Of a stretch of 64,000 bases of DNA, positions 53,727 through 61,264 are shown in pieces. Position 1 is the stretch's first letter; each line of letters starts with the position of its first letter. Both the position numbers and the translations under genes were made by a program. The notes beneath the pieces were generated by a model. That model was not told the origin of the DNA. It saw only the letters and a program-made list of their open reading frames with translations, and searched no databases. The DNA comes from Rhizobiales bacterium YIM 77505 (GTDB lineage Bacteria; Pseudomonadota; Alphaproteobacteria; Rhizobiales; Beijerinckiaceae): the NCBI GenBank assembly GCA_000745135.1, contig JQNH01000001.1, positions 3,147,501 through 3,211,500 on the forward strand, given 5' to 3'.

Positions 53727-56700
53727 TCAGGTCAGATACGTGGATCGGAAGACCCGCCGTCCGGAGCGCGGCGCCGTGCGCACGCGCCCCGCCGATGCAG
53801 ACTGCTGCTCTGTGCGGGCCGATGTTTCCTGTTCGGACGGACGGTCATCATCGGTCGCGAGTTGCGCCTCGAGGTCGCGCCACCGCGCTTCACCCCAGCG
53901 ATCGGCGCCGACGATCCAGGCCGCGGCCCGGGCATAGACCCGGCAGTCCAGAACCTCGTTGCGCTCGCGGATCTTCTGCCACTCGAGCCGCTGGAATCCG
54001 CGGCGCGTCTTCACGCTGACGAGCTGCTCGGCGGTGAGCTGACGGAGCCACTCCGCCTCGGTCCCGCGCGGCAGATGCACATAGCCCGGCGGATCGGTCG
54101 CGCCCTCGGCGATCTCCTCGTCCGTCGGCCGCGCGAGGCGCAGGAAGCGATAGGTCTCGCTCTTGAAGGTCGCGACCGCGACGGTCCAGAGCCGTGCGCC
54201 GCGGCGGAGCTTCTTGCCGCCCTCCGTGAGGTCGACATAGCTCGGCCCCACCACGGGCGCTGCGCGATGGAAGCCCTCGACCCCCTTGAGGGGCGCGACC
54301 TGCGCGTACCCCGCCTTGCGCGACCACGCGTAGACCGCAGGGGCTTCGTAGCCGGTGTCGATGCCGAGCTTCGCGAGGCCGAGCCGCGCTCCGCTCGCAT
54401 GCGGCCAGGTCTGGCCGAGCAGGGCCGTGAGCCGTTCCCAGGCCTCCGCGCTCTCCGGTCCCCCATCAATGACGATGTGGTCGACGAGCCAGCTCGTGAG
54501 CCCGCGTCCCCAGGCCCAGACCGAGACCTCGATCCGGTCCTTCTGCACGTCAGCGCCGGCCGTCAGAAATAGCGCGCCGAGCGAGACGGTGCCAAGCGAG
54601 AACTCCTCCCGCCGCTCGTAAAGGCGCTGCCAGTCCGGCGCGTCGCCCCGCTCGGTCCAGGTCTCGCCGAGCTCCGTGTTGCGGAACGACTTGAGCGCAG
54701 CGTCCGAGCCTTGCGCCGTCTCCCAGGCGGCGGCGATCTCGGCCCAGGAGCGCCAGCCGAGCGGCGAGTAGAGCGACGAGAGGTGGAAGCCTGCCGTTCT
54801 CGGATCGGCCGGTCCCGTCGCGGTCGCCCGCCACTCGCCGGCGGCCAGCATGCGCGTCTTGTGATGTTCCTGGATCTCCCTTTCGCAATCGGCGCAGTGA
54901 TACGCCGCAGCCTCAGGCCTACCTTTCGGCCAGCGCAGACGATCGAACTTGAGCCACTGCATCCCCTCGCAGCGCGGGCACGGCACGAAGAACCGCCGCT
55001 GGTCCGAAAGGCCGTACTCGCGCTCGATGCGCGACAGGCCGGCAATAGTTGGGGTCGAGATGACGAGAATCTTGCGCCGCGCGAAGGTGCGCGTGCGCGC
55101 CTCCGCGAGCGCGATCGGGTCGCCTTCGCCATCGACGTCCCCTGGATAGCCATCGACCTCGTCGAGGAAGAGATAGCGCACCGGCATGGAGCGGAGCCCC
55201 ACGGCCGAGTTGGCGCCGGTCATCACGAGCACGCCGCCCCGAAATTCCTTCGCCAGGACCGTGTTGCCGCTGTCGCGTGCGCGGGATGGCGCGATGCGCT
55301 CGCGTAAGGCTGGGCTCTCCTCGATCAGCGGATCGATCCGCTGGCGCGAGTTGCGCTTGGCCATCTCCACCGTCGGGAGCACCGCGAGCATCGGCCCCGG
55401 GGCGTGATGGACGACGTAGCCGATCCAGTTGTTGCCGGCTTCGGTATTGTGGGTCGGGATCAGTCCACGGCCGCAGAGATAGAGATGGCTCGGCGAGTCG
55501 ACCGCAATGCAGCGAACGGGGCGGCTCGCGACCGGGGTGATCGCGACAATCCGCCGGCGCCGGCTGCGCGACGGCCGCCCCCCTTCGATCGACCGCATCC
55601 GGGCGACCTTGCGGGAGAGCCGGAACATCGGCTCCTCGCGATAGGCCGTCCATGACACCCGCCAATAGGCAAGGCACTCGTGCTCCCGACCGCCGACCGC
55701 GCGCCGGCGCGCCTCGGTGCGGTAGACGGCTGGCTTGTAGCCAAGGCCGCGGAGCAGCTCGATGAGGCCGCCGCCCAACCGCTCGTCGGTGTTCGAGAAC
55801 TCGCAGCGCTTGCCATCGGGCGTGATGGTTCCATCCGAGTCCATGAGCCCGCGCACGAGTTCGAGCCGCTGCTCTCGGCTGGCGCGCAAATACGGGGCTG
55901 GTATGTGCTTGTTGTCCAGAACATCGAGCTGCCGCAGCCTCGTCGTGAAGCGCGAGCGGTGCTGGACGCTCGCCGGCAGTCCGGCATCGTCAATGGTCCT
56001 GAAGGTCGGGTCGATGACCACGTTGGCACATTTGCCCTTGCGCCAGCGCGGCAGCCTGAACTCCGCCTCGACGCCGCAGGCGCGCAGATGCTCGATGACC
56101 TCGCCGTCATCCTCGTGCACGCTGATGTGGTTCATCACCGACGAGCCGTCGCCAAGCCACAGCCCGAGCACGTATGGGTGAATCACCAGGTCCTGCTCGG
56201 GCAGATCCAACGCCTCGCAGCAATCAACTGCGAACCGGTAGCGCTTGCTTCGGCCGATCCGCACGCGACCGAGCATCTCGTCAGTGCGCAGCACCTTTGC
56301 CTTCGGGTTCTCGTTGTCGGTGAAATCCCAGACCGGCCAGCGATGGCTCGCATCACAGACAATGGTCTCACTATCGTCGAAGGCGATTTCATAACAGGGC
56401 TGCCCGATCATCACCGGCGAGACACCGGTTACGTGACAGGTCCGGCCGCGCTGGTCGAATACCGTGTCGCCGACGAGGAGGCTGCCCATCGTTTTCCAGC
56501 CGGCGGCGGTCGGGATCGGGGTGTCGAGGGCGAGCGGCGCCCCGACCTGCGCCCCCTTCATCACCACGACGCGCTCGACCGGCGAGCCCGCCGAGAGACA
56601 GTCCATGATCTCCTTCAGGTACGGCGTGCGGCTCGTGCGCCACGGGCCAGGCTCGGAGGAGGCGCGCGGCGACAGGCGCCTGTGCGTATCCGCCCATTCC

Positions 56701-56774
56701 GAGACGGTGAGGCGCGGGTCGGGCCTGAGGCCCTGGTCGAACGCCTCCGAGTAGAGCGCGACAGCGGAGGTCAC
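53727..56774 (-). CDS. Terminase large subunit (lambda gpA family) interrupted by an intein
   Basis: A 1015-aa precursor; 651 aa remain once the intein is removed, normal for gpA-type ATPase-nucleases. Exteins: N-terminal LTVSEWADTHRRLSPRASSE and RTPYLKEIMDCLSAGSPVER, ATP-binding loop VVMKGAQVGA (residues 71-79) rejoined to TEAGNNWIGYVVHHAPG, Walker B-like YLFLDEVDGYPGDVDGEGDP, and nuclease region FLTAGADVQKDRIEVSVWAW. GTG 56774 overlaps the stop of the gene upstream (GTGA). It packages the phage DNA with the small subunit at 61265-61831. The intein sits in the most conserved part of the ATP site, so activity depends on splicing. Confidence 0.93.
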   Translation of the reverse strand: MTSAVALYSEAFDQGLRPDPRLTVSEWADTHRRLSPRASSEPGPWRTSRTPYLKEIMDCLSAGSPVERVVVMKGAQVGAPLALDTPIPTAAGWKTMGSLLVGDTVFDQRGRTCHVTGVSPVMIGQPCYEIAFDDSETIVCDASHRWPVWDFTDNENPKAKVLRTDEMLGRVRIGRSKRYRFAVDCCEALDLPEQDLVIHPYVLGLWLGDGSSVMNHISVHEDDGEVIEHLRACGVEAEFRLPRWRKGKCANVVIDPTFRTIDDAGLPASVQHRSRFTTRLRQLDVLDNKHIPAPYLRASREQRLELVRGLMDSDGTITPDGKRCEFSNTDERLGGGLIELLRGLGYKPAVYRTEARRRAVGGREHECLAYWRVSWTAYREEPMFRLSRKVARMRSIEGGRPSRSRRRRIVAITPVASRPVRCIAVDSPSHLYLCGRGLIPTHNTEAGNNWIGYVVHHAPGPMLAVLPTVEMAKRNSRQRIDPLIEESPALRERIAPSRARDSGNTVLAKEFRGGVLVMTGANSAVGLRSMPVRYLFLDEVDGYPGDVDGEGDPIALAEARTRTFARRKILVISTPTIAGLSRIEREYGLSDQRRFFVPCPRCEGMQWLKFDRLRWPKGRPEAAAYHCADCEREIQEHHKTRMLAAGEWRATATGPADPRTAGFHLSSLYSPLGWRSWAEIAAAWETAQGSDAALKSFRNTELGETWTERGDAPDWQRLYERREEFSLGTVSLGALFLTAGADVQKDRIEVSVWAWGRGLTSWLVDHIVIDGGPESAEAWERLTALLGQTWPHASGARLGLAKLGIDTGYEAPAVYAWSRKAGYAQVAPLKGVEGFHRAAPVVGPSYVDLTEGGKKLRRGARLWTVAVATFKSETYRFLRLARPTDEEIAEGATDPPGYVHLPRGTEAEWLRQLTAEQLVSVKTRRGFQRLEWQKIRERNEVLDCRVYARAAAWIVGADRWGEARWRDLEAQLATDDDRPSEQETSARTEQQSASAGRVRTAPRSGRRVFRSTYLT
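55446..56537 (-). other. Class 3 intein with LAGLIDADG endonuclease in the terminase
   Basis: Residues 80-443 of the precursor, 364 aa. It begins with proline (PLALDTPIPTAAGW), not with Cys or Ser, and ends IPTHN before Thr+1. Block B reads CDASHRWPVW with His-x-Trp, block F VRCIAVDSPSHLYL has Cys at position 4, and block G has Thr before His-Asn: the W-C-T set of class 3 inteins, which splice from the block F cysteine. Two endonuclease motifs, LGLWLGDGSS (about 203-212) and LVRGLMDSDGTITPDG (about 306-321), are intact, so homing activity is possible. Splicing rejoins KGAQVGA with TEAGNN, the usual sequence of this terminase family. Confidence 0.85.
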
Positions 56775-57076
56775 GGCTCATCACGGTCGGCTCGACAACG
56801 CTGGCGGTCGGCTTCGTCAAGTCGCGCGATCTGGACGCGTACGTGCTCCTTCAGGTCGGTCATCGTCGCCTTGATCACGGCGACGTCGCTCTTCATCTCC
56901 GCCACGATGCGACGTCCGGCGATGTCGTTGTCGACCTTCCCTTCGATGGCGTTGAGACGCGCCTCGATGCGGGAGTGCGTCGAGGCCGCCCAGGCGACAA
57001 GCTTGACAATCGCAGCCACCATCGCGGCGGCATGTGCGCCGATCGCGACCAGAAGCGCCCATTCGGCTGAGGTCAT
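56771..57076 (-). CDS. Small membrane-anchored coiled-coil protein before the terminase
   Basis: A 101-aa protein with one N-terminal hydrophobic helix (WALLVAIGAHAAAMVAAIVK) and a long helical tail (SRIEARLNAIEGKVDNDIAG, IVAEMKSDVAVIKATMTDLK, HVRVQIARLDEADRQ). The pattern is like phage spanin or holin accessory proteins, but the lysis genes are elsewhere, so I leave the role open. The stop overlaps the terminase GTG. Confidence 0.6.
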   Translation of the reverse strand: MTSAEWALLVAIGAHAAAMVAAIVKLVAWAASTHSRIEARLNAIEGKVDNDIAGRRIVAEMKSDVAVIKATMTDLKEHVRVQIARLDEADRQRCRADRDEP

Positions 57077-57205
57077 GACGGGGACTCCCGGGCTGCCGCA
57101 AAGAGCATCGGCGCGGCGCGAATAAAGAATTGGAATCGTTGCAGAATTCGCTTCACTTCCCGCCCGGAAAGAGCGTGTATGCGGTCACCGAAACGGAGAC
57201 CGGCG

Positions 57206-57373
57206 ATGAGCAAAACGAAACCGATGCAGCGGACCTGGATGGTGCAGGTGATCTATGCGGACGGCACCTTCGAGGATCGGAGCGTGGAGGCCGCAACCGC
57301 CGCCGACGCCATCGAGATGATCAAGGCCGATACACCGCCGCGGCTGCGCCGCTGGGCCCGGTTCATCGCCTGA
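57206..57373 (+). CDS. Small cargo protein of the DUF3489 block
   Basis: A 55-aa basic protein: TWMVQVIYADGTFEDRSVEA, TAADAIEMIKADTPPRLRRW. ATG 57206 follows GGAGA. No recognised family. It is the first gene of a plus-strand block inserted between the large terminase and the methyltransferase region of the minus-strand phage operon. Confidence 0.55.
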   Translation: MSKTKPMQRTWMVQVIYADGTFEDRSVEAATAADAIEMIKADTPPRLRRWARFIA

Positions 57374-57388
57374 GGGAGGAACGAGACC

Positions 57389-57760
57389 ATGACGAGCTCA
57401 ACGATTCTGCCGACCGCGAACGAAGCCTGGGGCTTCTATGGCAGCATCCGGCACAACGCGGATCCGGCTGAGGCCTGGCGACTCGCATCCCTCAGCATCG
57501 CGGCCGAGACGGGCGCGTCCGAGGAAGCGGTCCGGGCTTTCCTCGACAGCCGCTATGGCCGGCATTTCGCCGACGACGTCGCCAACGCGCTCTTCGGCGG
57601 GCTCAACCTGACGGCCGCCATCGACAGCGCCATCGAGCGCTGGATGGAGTGGCGGATCAGCCGCAGCATCGAGCACGAGCTCGGGATCCCGCGCGGGCTG
57701 CCCTACCTGACCGGCTTCGTGTTCATGCACCAGGCTCTGCTCGAGGCCGAGGTCGACTAA
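57389..57760 (+). CDS. Conserved-looking hypothetical protein of the DUF3489 block
   Basis: A 123-aa protein with a strong GGAGGAA site. ANEAWGFYGSIRHNADPAEA and ALFGGLNLTAAIDSAIERWM are the most family-like segments, with RGLPYLTGFVFMHQALLEAE at the C-terminus. It looks soluble and helical. Function unknown. It lies between the 55-aa gene and the DUF3489 gene. Confidence 0.6.
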   Translation: MTSSTILPTANEAWGFYGSIRHNADPAEAWRLASLSIAAETGASEEAVRAFLDSRYGRHFADDVANALFGGLNLTAAIDSAIERWMEWRISRSIEHELGIPRGLPYLTGFVFMHQALLEAEVD

Positions 57761-57781
57761 GCAATTAGCATCAAACTGCAC

Positions 57782-57812
57782 GGTCCGGGCCGCGCTCGCG
57801 CGGAACCGGACC
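57782..57812 (+). terminator. Long hairpin after the 123-aa gene
   Basis: GGTCCGG (57782-57788) pairs with CCGGACC (57806-57812) and inside it CCGCG (57790-57794) pairs with CGCGG (57799-57803) around CTCG. There is no T-run, so it may be an attenuator, an RNA processing signal or part of the downstream leader rather than a classic terminator. Confidence 0.45.
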
Positions 57813-57814
57813 TC

Positions 57815-57869
57815 AGCCCCGTGGAAGAGCCCGGAAAAGTCCGGCGCTCGCCAGACGCCCACGGAGGCT
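57815..57869 (+). ncRNA. Leader that can cover the DUF3489 ribosome binding site
   Basis: AGCC plus CCGTGG (57815-57824) can pair with CCACGG-A-GGCT (57859-57869), ten pairs with one bulged A, and this 3' arm contains the whole GGAGG ribosome binding site of the gene at 57873. Within it CCGGA-AAAG-TCCGG (57831-57844) forms a small hairpin. Folding would block translation, so temperature, a protein or another RNA may switch it. Confidence 0.5.
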
Positions 57870-57872
57870 CAC

Positions 57873-58535
57873 ATGCAACTCACCGACACTCAGCTCGTCG
57901 TCCTCTCCGCCGCGCTCGGCCGCGAGGATGGCTCCATCCTGCCGCTCCCAGCAAACCTGAAGGGCGGAGCCGTGGCCAAGGTCTGCTCCGCGCTCCTTGC
58001 CAAGGGACTGGCCGAGGAGATCGCTCTGCCTCGCGACGCGGCGCGGACCACGCCCGAGAAGGTCTTCCGCACCGCTGAGGACGAGGAGCCCACCATGCTG
58101 CGCATCGCGCCGCTCGCGCGGCAGGCGCTGAACGCCGATGCTGCGGATGCGGTCGCGCCTGCGGAGCCCGCGCCTGCGCCGGAAGCATCCGCTCCGAAGA
58201 AAAAGGCAGCGCGCCGGGCCGAAAAGCCGAGCCGCGGCGCGCCGCAGTCTGCCGCGCCCACTCGGGAGGAAGAGGCCGCGGGAGCGGAAGGCGGTGATGA
58301 CGAGGATAAAGGCTCAGAGGCGAAGCAGCCTCGCGCCGGCACGAAGCTCGACCAGCTCATCGAGTTGCTGCGCCGGCCCGAGGGCGTGTCGATCAAGGAA
58401 GCCTCGGCGGCGCTCGACTGGATGGAGCACTCGGTGCGCGGCGCGGTGGCCGGGGCGCTCAAGAAGAAGTACGGCCTGACGATCGCGAGCGAGAAGATCG
58501 AGGGTCGCGGCACGGTCTACCGCATCGCCAGCTGA
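57873..58535 (+). CDS. DUF3489 domain protein
   Basis: A 220-aa protein. N-terminal domain LTDTQLVVLSAALGREDGSI and LLAKGLAEEIALP, an alanine- and lysine-rich charged linker (about residues 95-145), and the C-terminal DUF3489 domain KLDQLIELLRRPEGVSIKEA, LDWMEHSVRGAVAGALKKKY and GRGTVYRI, a winged-helix-like fold. Such proteins are frequent on alphaproteobacterial mobile elements and are probably DNA-binding. Its stop region overlaps the converging membrane protein gene by 19 bases. Confidence 0.8.
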   Translation: MQLTDTQLVVLSAALGREDGSILPLPANLKGGAVAKVCSALLAKGLAEEIALPRDAARTTPEKVFRTAEDEEPTMLRIAPLARQALNADAADAVAPAEPAPAPEASAPKKKAARRAEKPSRGAPQSAAPTREEEAAGAEGGDDEDKGSEAKQPRAGTKLDQLIELLRRPEGVSIKEASAALDWMEHSVRGAVAGALKKKYGLTIASEKIEGRGTVYRIAS

Positions 58536-58807
58536 TCGGAGCACATCGGCTCGACAGAGCCGCCGAGGCCCGCCTCGGCGGCTCTGCTCCGTCCAGCAAT
58601 CCTCTCGAACAGCCGTCGCATGATGTACGAGCGGACGATAGACATCACCGTGAGCAGGCCGCCGATCGCGAAGTCGACGGACCAATCCGTCTGGATGCCG
58701 AACAGCGGGAACACCGCACGCTGGGTCAGCACCGCAACCACGAATCCGACCGCTACGTTCGCAAGCGCCTCGACGAGCGACATCGCGCGGCTCTGGACGG
58801 GGCGCAT
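58517..58807 (-). CDS. Small two-helix membrane protein
   Basis: A 96-aa protein from ATG 58807, which overlaps the methyltransferase stop (ATGA). Two hydrophobic helices are seen: LVEALANVAVGFVVAVL and DFAIGGLLTVMSIVRSYIM, then RRLFERIAGRSRAAEAG. Proteins with the pattern SLVEALANVAVGF recur in alphaproteobacterial prophages beside methyltransferases; function unknown. Its 3' end contains the hairpin at 58555-58586. Confidence 0.7.
   Translation of the reverse strand: MRPVQSRAMSLVEALANVAVGFVVAVLTQRAVFPLFGIQTDWSVDFAIGGLLTVMSIVRSYIMRRLFERIAGRSRAAEAGLGGSVEPMCSDQLAMR
58555..58586. terminator. Bidirectional hairpin between converging genes
   Basis: CAGAGCCGCCGAGG pairs perfectly with CCTCGGCGGCTCTG around a CCCG loop, a 14-bp stem, 19 bases after the DUF3489 stop. 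It lies inside the end of the minus-strand membrane protein gene. No T-run is present; it may act as a factor-assisted terminator insulating the plus-strand block from the phage operon. Confidence 0.5.
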
Positions 58808-60057
58808 CACGCCGCTACTTTCGCAGCCGAGACCTCGGCAAAGCACTGCCCGGTGCCGTCGAGCGTCGCTGTCCGGCCCGTGAACTCCTGCCAGCGCTTC
58901 ACGATGACGTCGCAGAAGGCGGGATCGATCTCGACGAGGCGCGCTTGACGCCCGAGCTTCTCGGCCGCGATCAGCGTCGTTCCCGAGCCGCCAAAGGTGT
59001 CGAGCACCACGTCGCGCGACTTTGATGAGTTGCGGATGGCGCGCTCGACGAGTTCGACCGGCTTCATGGTCGGATGCAGGTCGTTGGCGCGCGGCTTCTT
59101 CGCGAACCAGACATCGCCCTGGTCACGCGCGCCGCACCAGAAGCGGTCGACGCCCTTCTTCCAGCCATAGAGGATCGGCTCGTACTGGCGCTGATAATCG
59201 GAGCGCCCGAGCGTGAACGTGTTCTTGGCCCACACAATGAACGTCGACCAGTGCCCGCCGGCGGCCTCGAACGCGCGCCGCAGGGTGTGCAACTCGGACG
59301 AGGACATCGCGACGTAGACCGCGCCTTTGGTGACCGCGAGAATGCCGGTCAGGGCGTCGGTCAGGAAGCGCTCGAACTCGGCCGCGCCGAGATCGTCGTT
59401 CTTGATGCGCTTGCGGTTCTCCTTCGTCGAGCCCTTGCCTTCGTAGGCGACCCGGTAAGGTGGATCGACGAACGCCATGTCGGCGAGGACGCCGCCGAGC
59501 GCCCGCTCGATGTCGGCGAGGATCGTTGCGTCTCCGCAGAGCAGCCGATGCTGCCCCATGATCCAGAGATCGCCGGGTTTAGTGACCGGCTCGTCCTCGG
59601 GTTCCGGGACAGCATCCTCGTCGGTGAGGCCTTCCGCTTCGGCATCGTCGCCGCCGGAGAGCATGCGCTCGATCTCGCCGGCGTCGAAGCCGGTAAGATC
59701 GAGATCGAAATCGAGGTCGCGGAGGGTCGCGAACTCTGCCGCAAGAAGCTCTTCGTTCCAGCCCGCCTCAAGAGCGAGCTTATTGTCCGCGATTCGGAAG
59801 GCTATCTTCTGTGCTTCGTTCAGATGCGCCAAGACGATGACTGGAGCGGTATCGAGGCCGAGCGACTTCGCCGCCATGACGCGGCCGTGTCCGGCGATGA
59901 TCTCGCCTGCCTCGTCGACCAGCACCGGGTTCACGAAGCCGAACTCCGCGATCGAGGCGGCGATCTGCGCGACCTGCTCGTCCGAATGTGTACGCGCGTT
60001 CCGGGCATAAGGCGCGAGGCGCGCGAGCGGCCAGGTCTCGACAGCAAGCGCGGTCAT
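58807..60057 (-). CDS. ParB-like domain plus DNA methyltransferase
   Basis: A 416-aa two-domain protein. The N-terminal ParB-like nuclease domain (about 1-115) has LAPYARNARTHSDEQVAQIA, FGFVNPVLVDEAGEIIAGHG and RVMAAKSLGLDTAPVIVL. The C-terminal N4/N6-type methyltransferase has FVDPPYRVAYEG (the DPPY catalytic motif), NDLHPTMKPVELVERAI and FGGSGTTLIAAEKLGR (the SAM-binding FxGxG motif). Such fusions are common in phages, where they protect DNA from host restriction. It overlaps its neighbours at both ends. Confidence 0.9.
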   Translation of the reverse strand: MTALAVETWPLARLAPYARNARTHSDEQVAQIAASIAEFGFVNPVLVDEAGEIIAGHGRVMAAKSLGLDTAPVIVLAHLNEAQKIAFRIADNKLALEAGWNEELLAAEFATLRDLDFDLDLTGFDAGEIERMLSGGDDAEAEGLTDEDAVPEPEDEPVTKPGDLWIMGQHRLLCGDATILADIERALGGVLADMAFVDPPYRVAYEGKGSTKENRKRIKNDDLGAAEFERFLTDALTGILAVTKGAVYVAMSSSELHTLRRAFEAAGGHWSTFIVWAKNTFTLGRSDYQRQYEPILYGWKKGVDRFWCGARDQGDVWFAKKPRANDLHPTMKPVELVERAIRNSSKSRDVVLDTFGGSGTTLIAAEKLGRQARLVEIDPAFCDVIVKRWQEFTGRTATLDGTGQCFAEVSAAKVAA

Positions 60058-60284
60058 CGCGCGCCCTCGCGCTTGCGGCAGAGCGCGTCCCAGGCGGCGT
60101 TATGCTCTTTCGCCGCCCTGATGGTCGCGTCGGTGTCCCGGCGCGACCAGCGGATCGGCTCGAACGCCGTGCAGGACACGTCAGTCCTCCCGCCGATAGC
60201 CGTCATCGTCGCGCAGCCGCTGAGGGTCGCTGTCGCGATCGCGAGCAGCGCGACGCGCAGCCAGAGCCTGATCGATCCGGTCAT
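60054..60284 (-). CDS. Outer-membrane spanin lipoprotein (Rz1-like)
   Basis: A 76-aa lipoprotein: signal SIRLWLRVALLAIATATLSGCAT with a clear lipobox LSGC. The short polar tail fits o-spanins. It overlaps the i-spanin gene by about 100 bases in a different frame, the classic embedded Rz/Rz1 arrangement, and overlaps the methyltransferase start. It joins inner and outer membranes in the last step of lysis. Confidence 0.75.
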   Translation of the reverse strand: MTGSIRLWLRVALLAIATATLSGCATMTAIGGRTDVSCTAFEPIRWSRRDTDATIRAAKEHNAAWDALCRKREGAR

Positions 60285-60411
60285 GGGCGGCCTTGAGGGA
60301 TGCAGCGATCTCGATCGCCTGGCCCGCTTCGATCAGCTGCCGGCCGCGCACGTGCTCGAAGACGGCGAGCGCGAGCGCGACGAGCGCGCGGACGAGGCCG
60401 AGCCAAGGCAC
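60181..60411 (-). CDS. Inner-membrane spanin (Rz-like)
   Basis: A 76-aa protein from GTG 60411, with an N-terminal membrane helix (WLGLVRALVALALAVFEHV) and a helical periplasmic part (RQLIEAGQAIEIAASLKAAH, DRIDQALAARRAARDRD). It starts 3 bases after the holin stop. The overlap with the Rz1-like gene and the neighbouring holin and endolysin support the call. Confidence 0.72.
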   Translation of the reverse strand: MPWLGLVRALVALALAVFEHVRGRQLIEAGQAIEIAASLKAAHDRIDQALAARRAARDRDSDPQRLRDDDGYRRED

Positions 60412-60414
60412 GCG

Positions 60415-60624
60415 TCAGCCGATGCGCTTCGTCGCCGCGATGCGGCCCCAGAGTGCGATAAGGCCGCCGATCGCTGAGACGACGAGGGAGCCGGTCTCGA
60501 TGAGCTCAGCCTGCTGCTCGGGCGTGATCGCGTAGCCGAGCAGACCGGCAAGCGCCGCGAGCAGAGCGATCAAGCCGCCCCAGATAGTCTTGGAAGCCCA
60601 GATGGATTTGGTGTCGGTCAGCAT
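60415..60624 (-). CDS. Holin
   Basis: A 69-aa protein with two membrane helices (TIWGGLIALLAALAGLLGYA and GSLVVSAIGGLIALWGRIAA). It starts MLTDTKSIWASKTIWGG, a frequent start of holins in alphaproteobacterial prophages. It is placed directly after the endolysin gene and before the spanins. Confidence 0.8.
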   Translation of the reverse strand: MLTDTKSIWASKTIWGGLIALLAALAGLLGYAITPEQQAELIETGSLVVSAIGGLIALWGRIAATKRIG

Positions 60625-60668
60625 GAGGATGCTCCGTTGGTGCAAGAGGAGGTGTGTTGGGTCGGGTG

Positions 60669-61187
60669 TCAGGCGGCTTTCGTGTCGCCGGCGGCCGCGC
60701 CGCGCACGAGGCGGACGGGGCCGAGTCCCGCTGGCACGGGCACGTCCTTCGGCCAGCGGTACGAGACGATGCGGCCGCCCTCGCGGATGAGGCGGCTCTT
60801 CGGGAACCAGCCGCGCGAGACCGAGTCGTTCTGGTTGGCCCCGAGGAGGCGGACGTGGGTCGCGTCCTCGCCCTCGTAGATCCCGACATGGCCCTGCCAG
60901 GGAATAGGCGGCCGCGCGATCACGACGATGCAGCCGGGCACGGGACCGTCGAGGCGGATGCCCCAGTCCAGGAACGAGCGGGCGTTCGGGCGCGAGGTGC
61001 CCGGGACGCCGGCGCGCGCGAGCCAGCCGTTGAGGCCGATCGCGCACCAGGGCGTGGTCTCATCCTTGACGTAGCCGAAGCCGCCGTCGCCGAAGAGCTT
61101 GAGGATGCGCTTGTTGTTGGCGGGCCCGGGCACCTCCCTGATGCCGAGGTCCTTCACCGCCTCGCGGTGCCACGCGGGCCAGTCCAT
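60669..61187 (-). CDS. Endolysin, TIGR02594-type cysteine peptidase
   Basis: A 172-aa enzyme: AWHREAVKDLGIREVPGPAN, PWCAIGLNGWLARAGVPGTS (catalytic cysteine in PWC), and IPWQGHVGIYEGEDATHVRL (catalytic histidine in GHVGIY). It would cut peptidoglycan at lysis. ATG 61187 follows GGAGAA. No signal peptide, so it depends on the holin. Confidence 0.85.
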   Translation of the reverse strand: MDWPAWHREAVKDLGIREVPGPANNKRILKLFGDGGFGYVKDETTPWCAIGLNGWLARAGVPGTSRPNARSFLDWGIRLDGPVPGCIVVIARPPIPWQGHVGIYEGEDATHVRLLGANQNDSVSRGWFPKSRLIREGGRIVSYRWPKDVPVPAGLGPVRLVRGAAAGDTKAA

Positions 61188-61264
61188 GGTGTTCTCCAGG
61201 GTTGGGAAATGAGCGGCCCTCGTCGGGCCGTGCGGCTGGCCGAGGCCGGAGCCGCGAAGAACGA

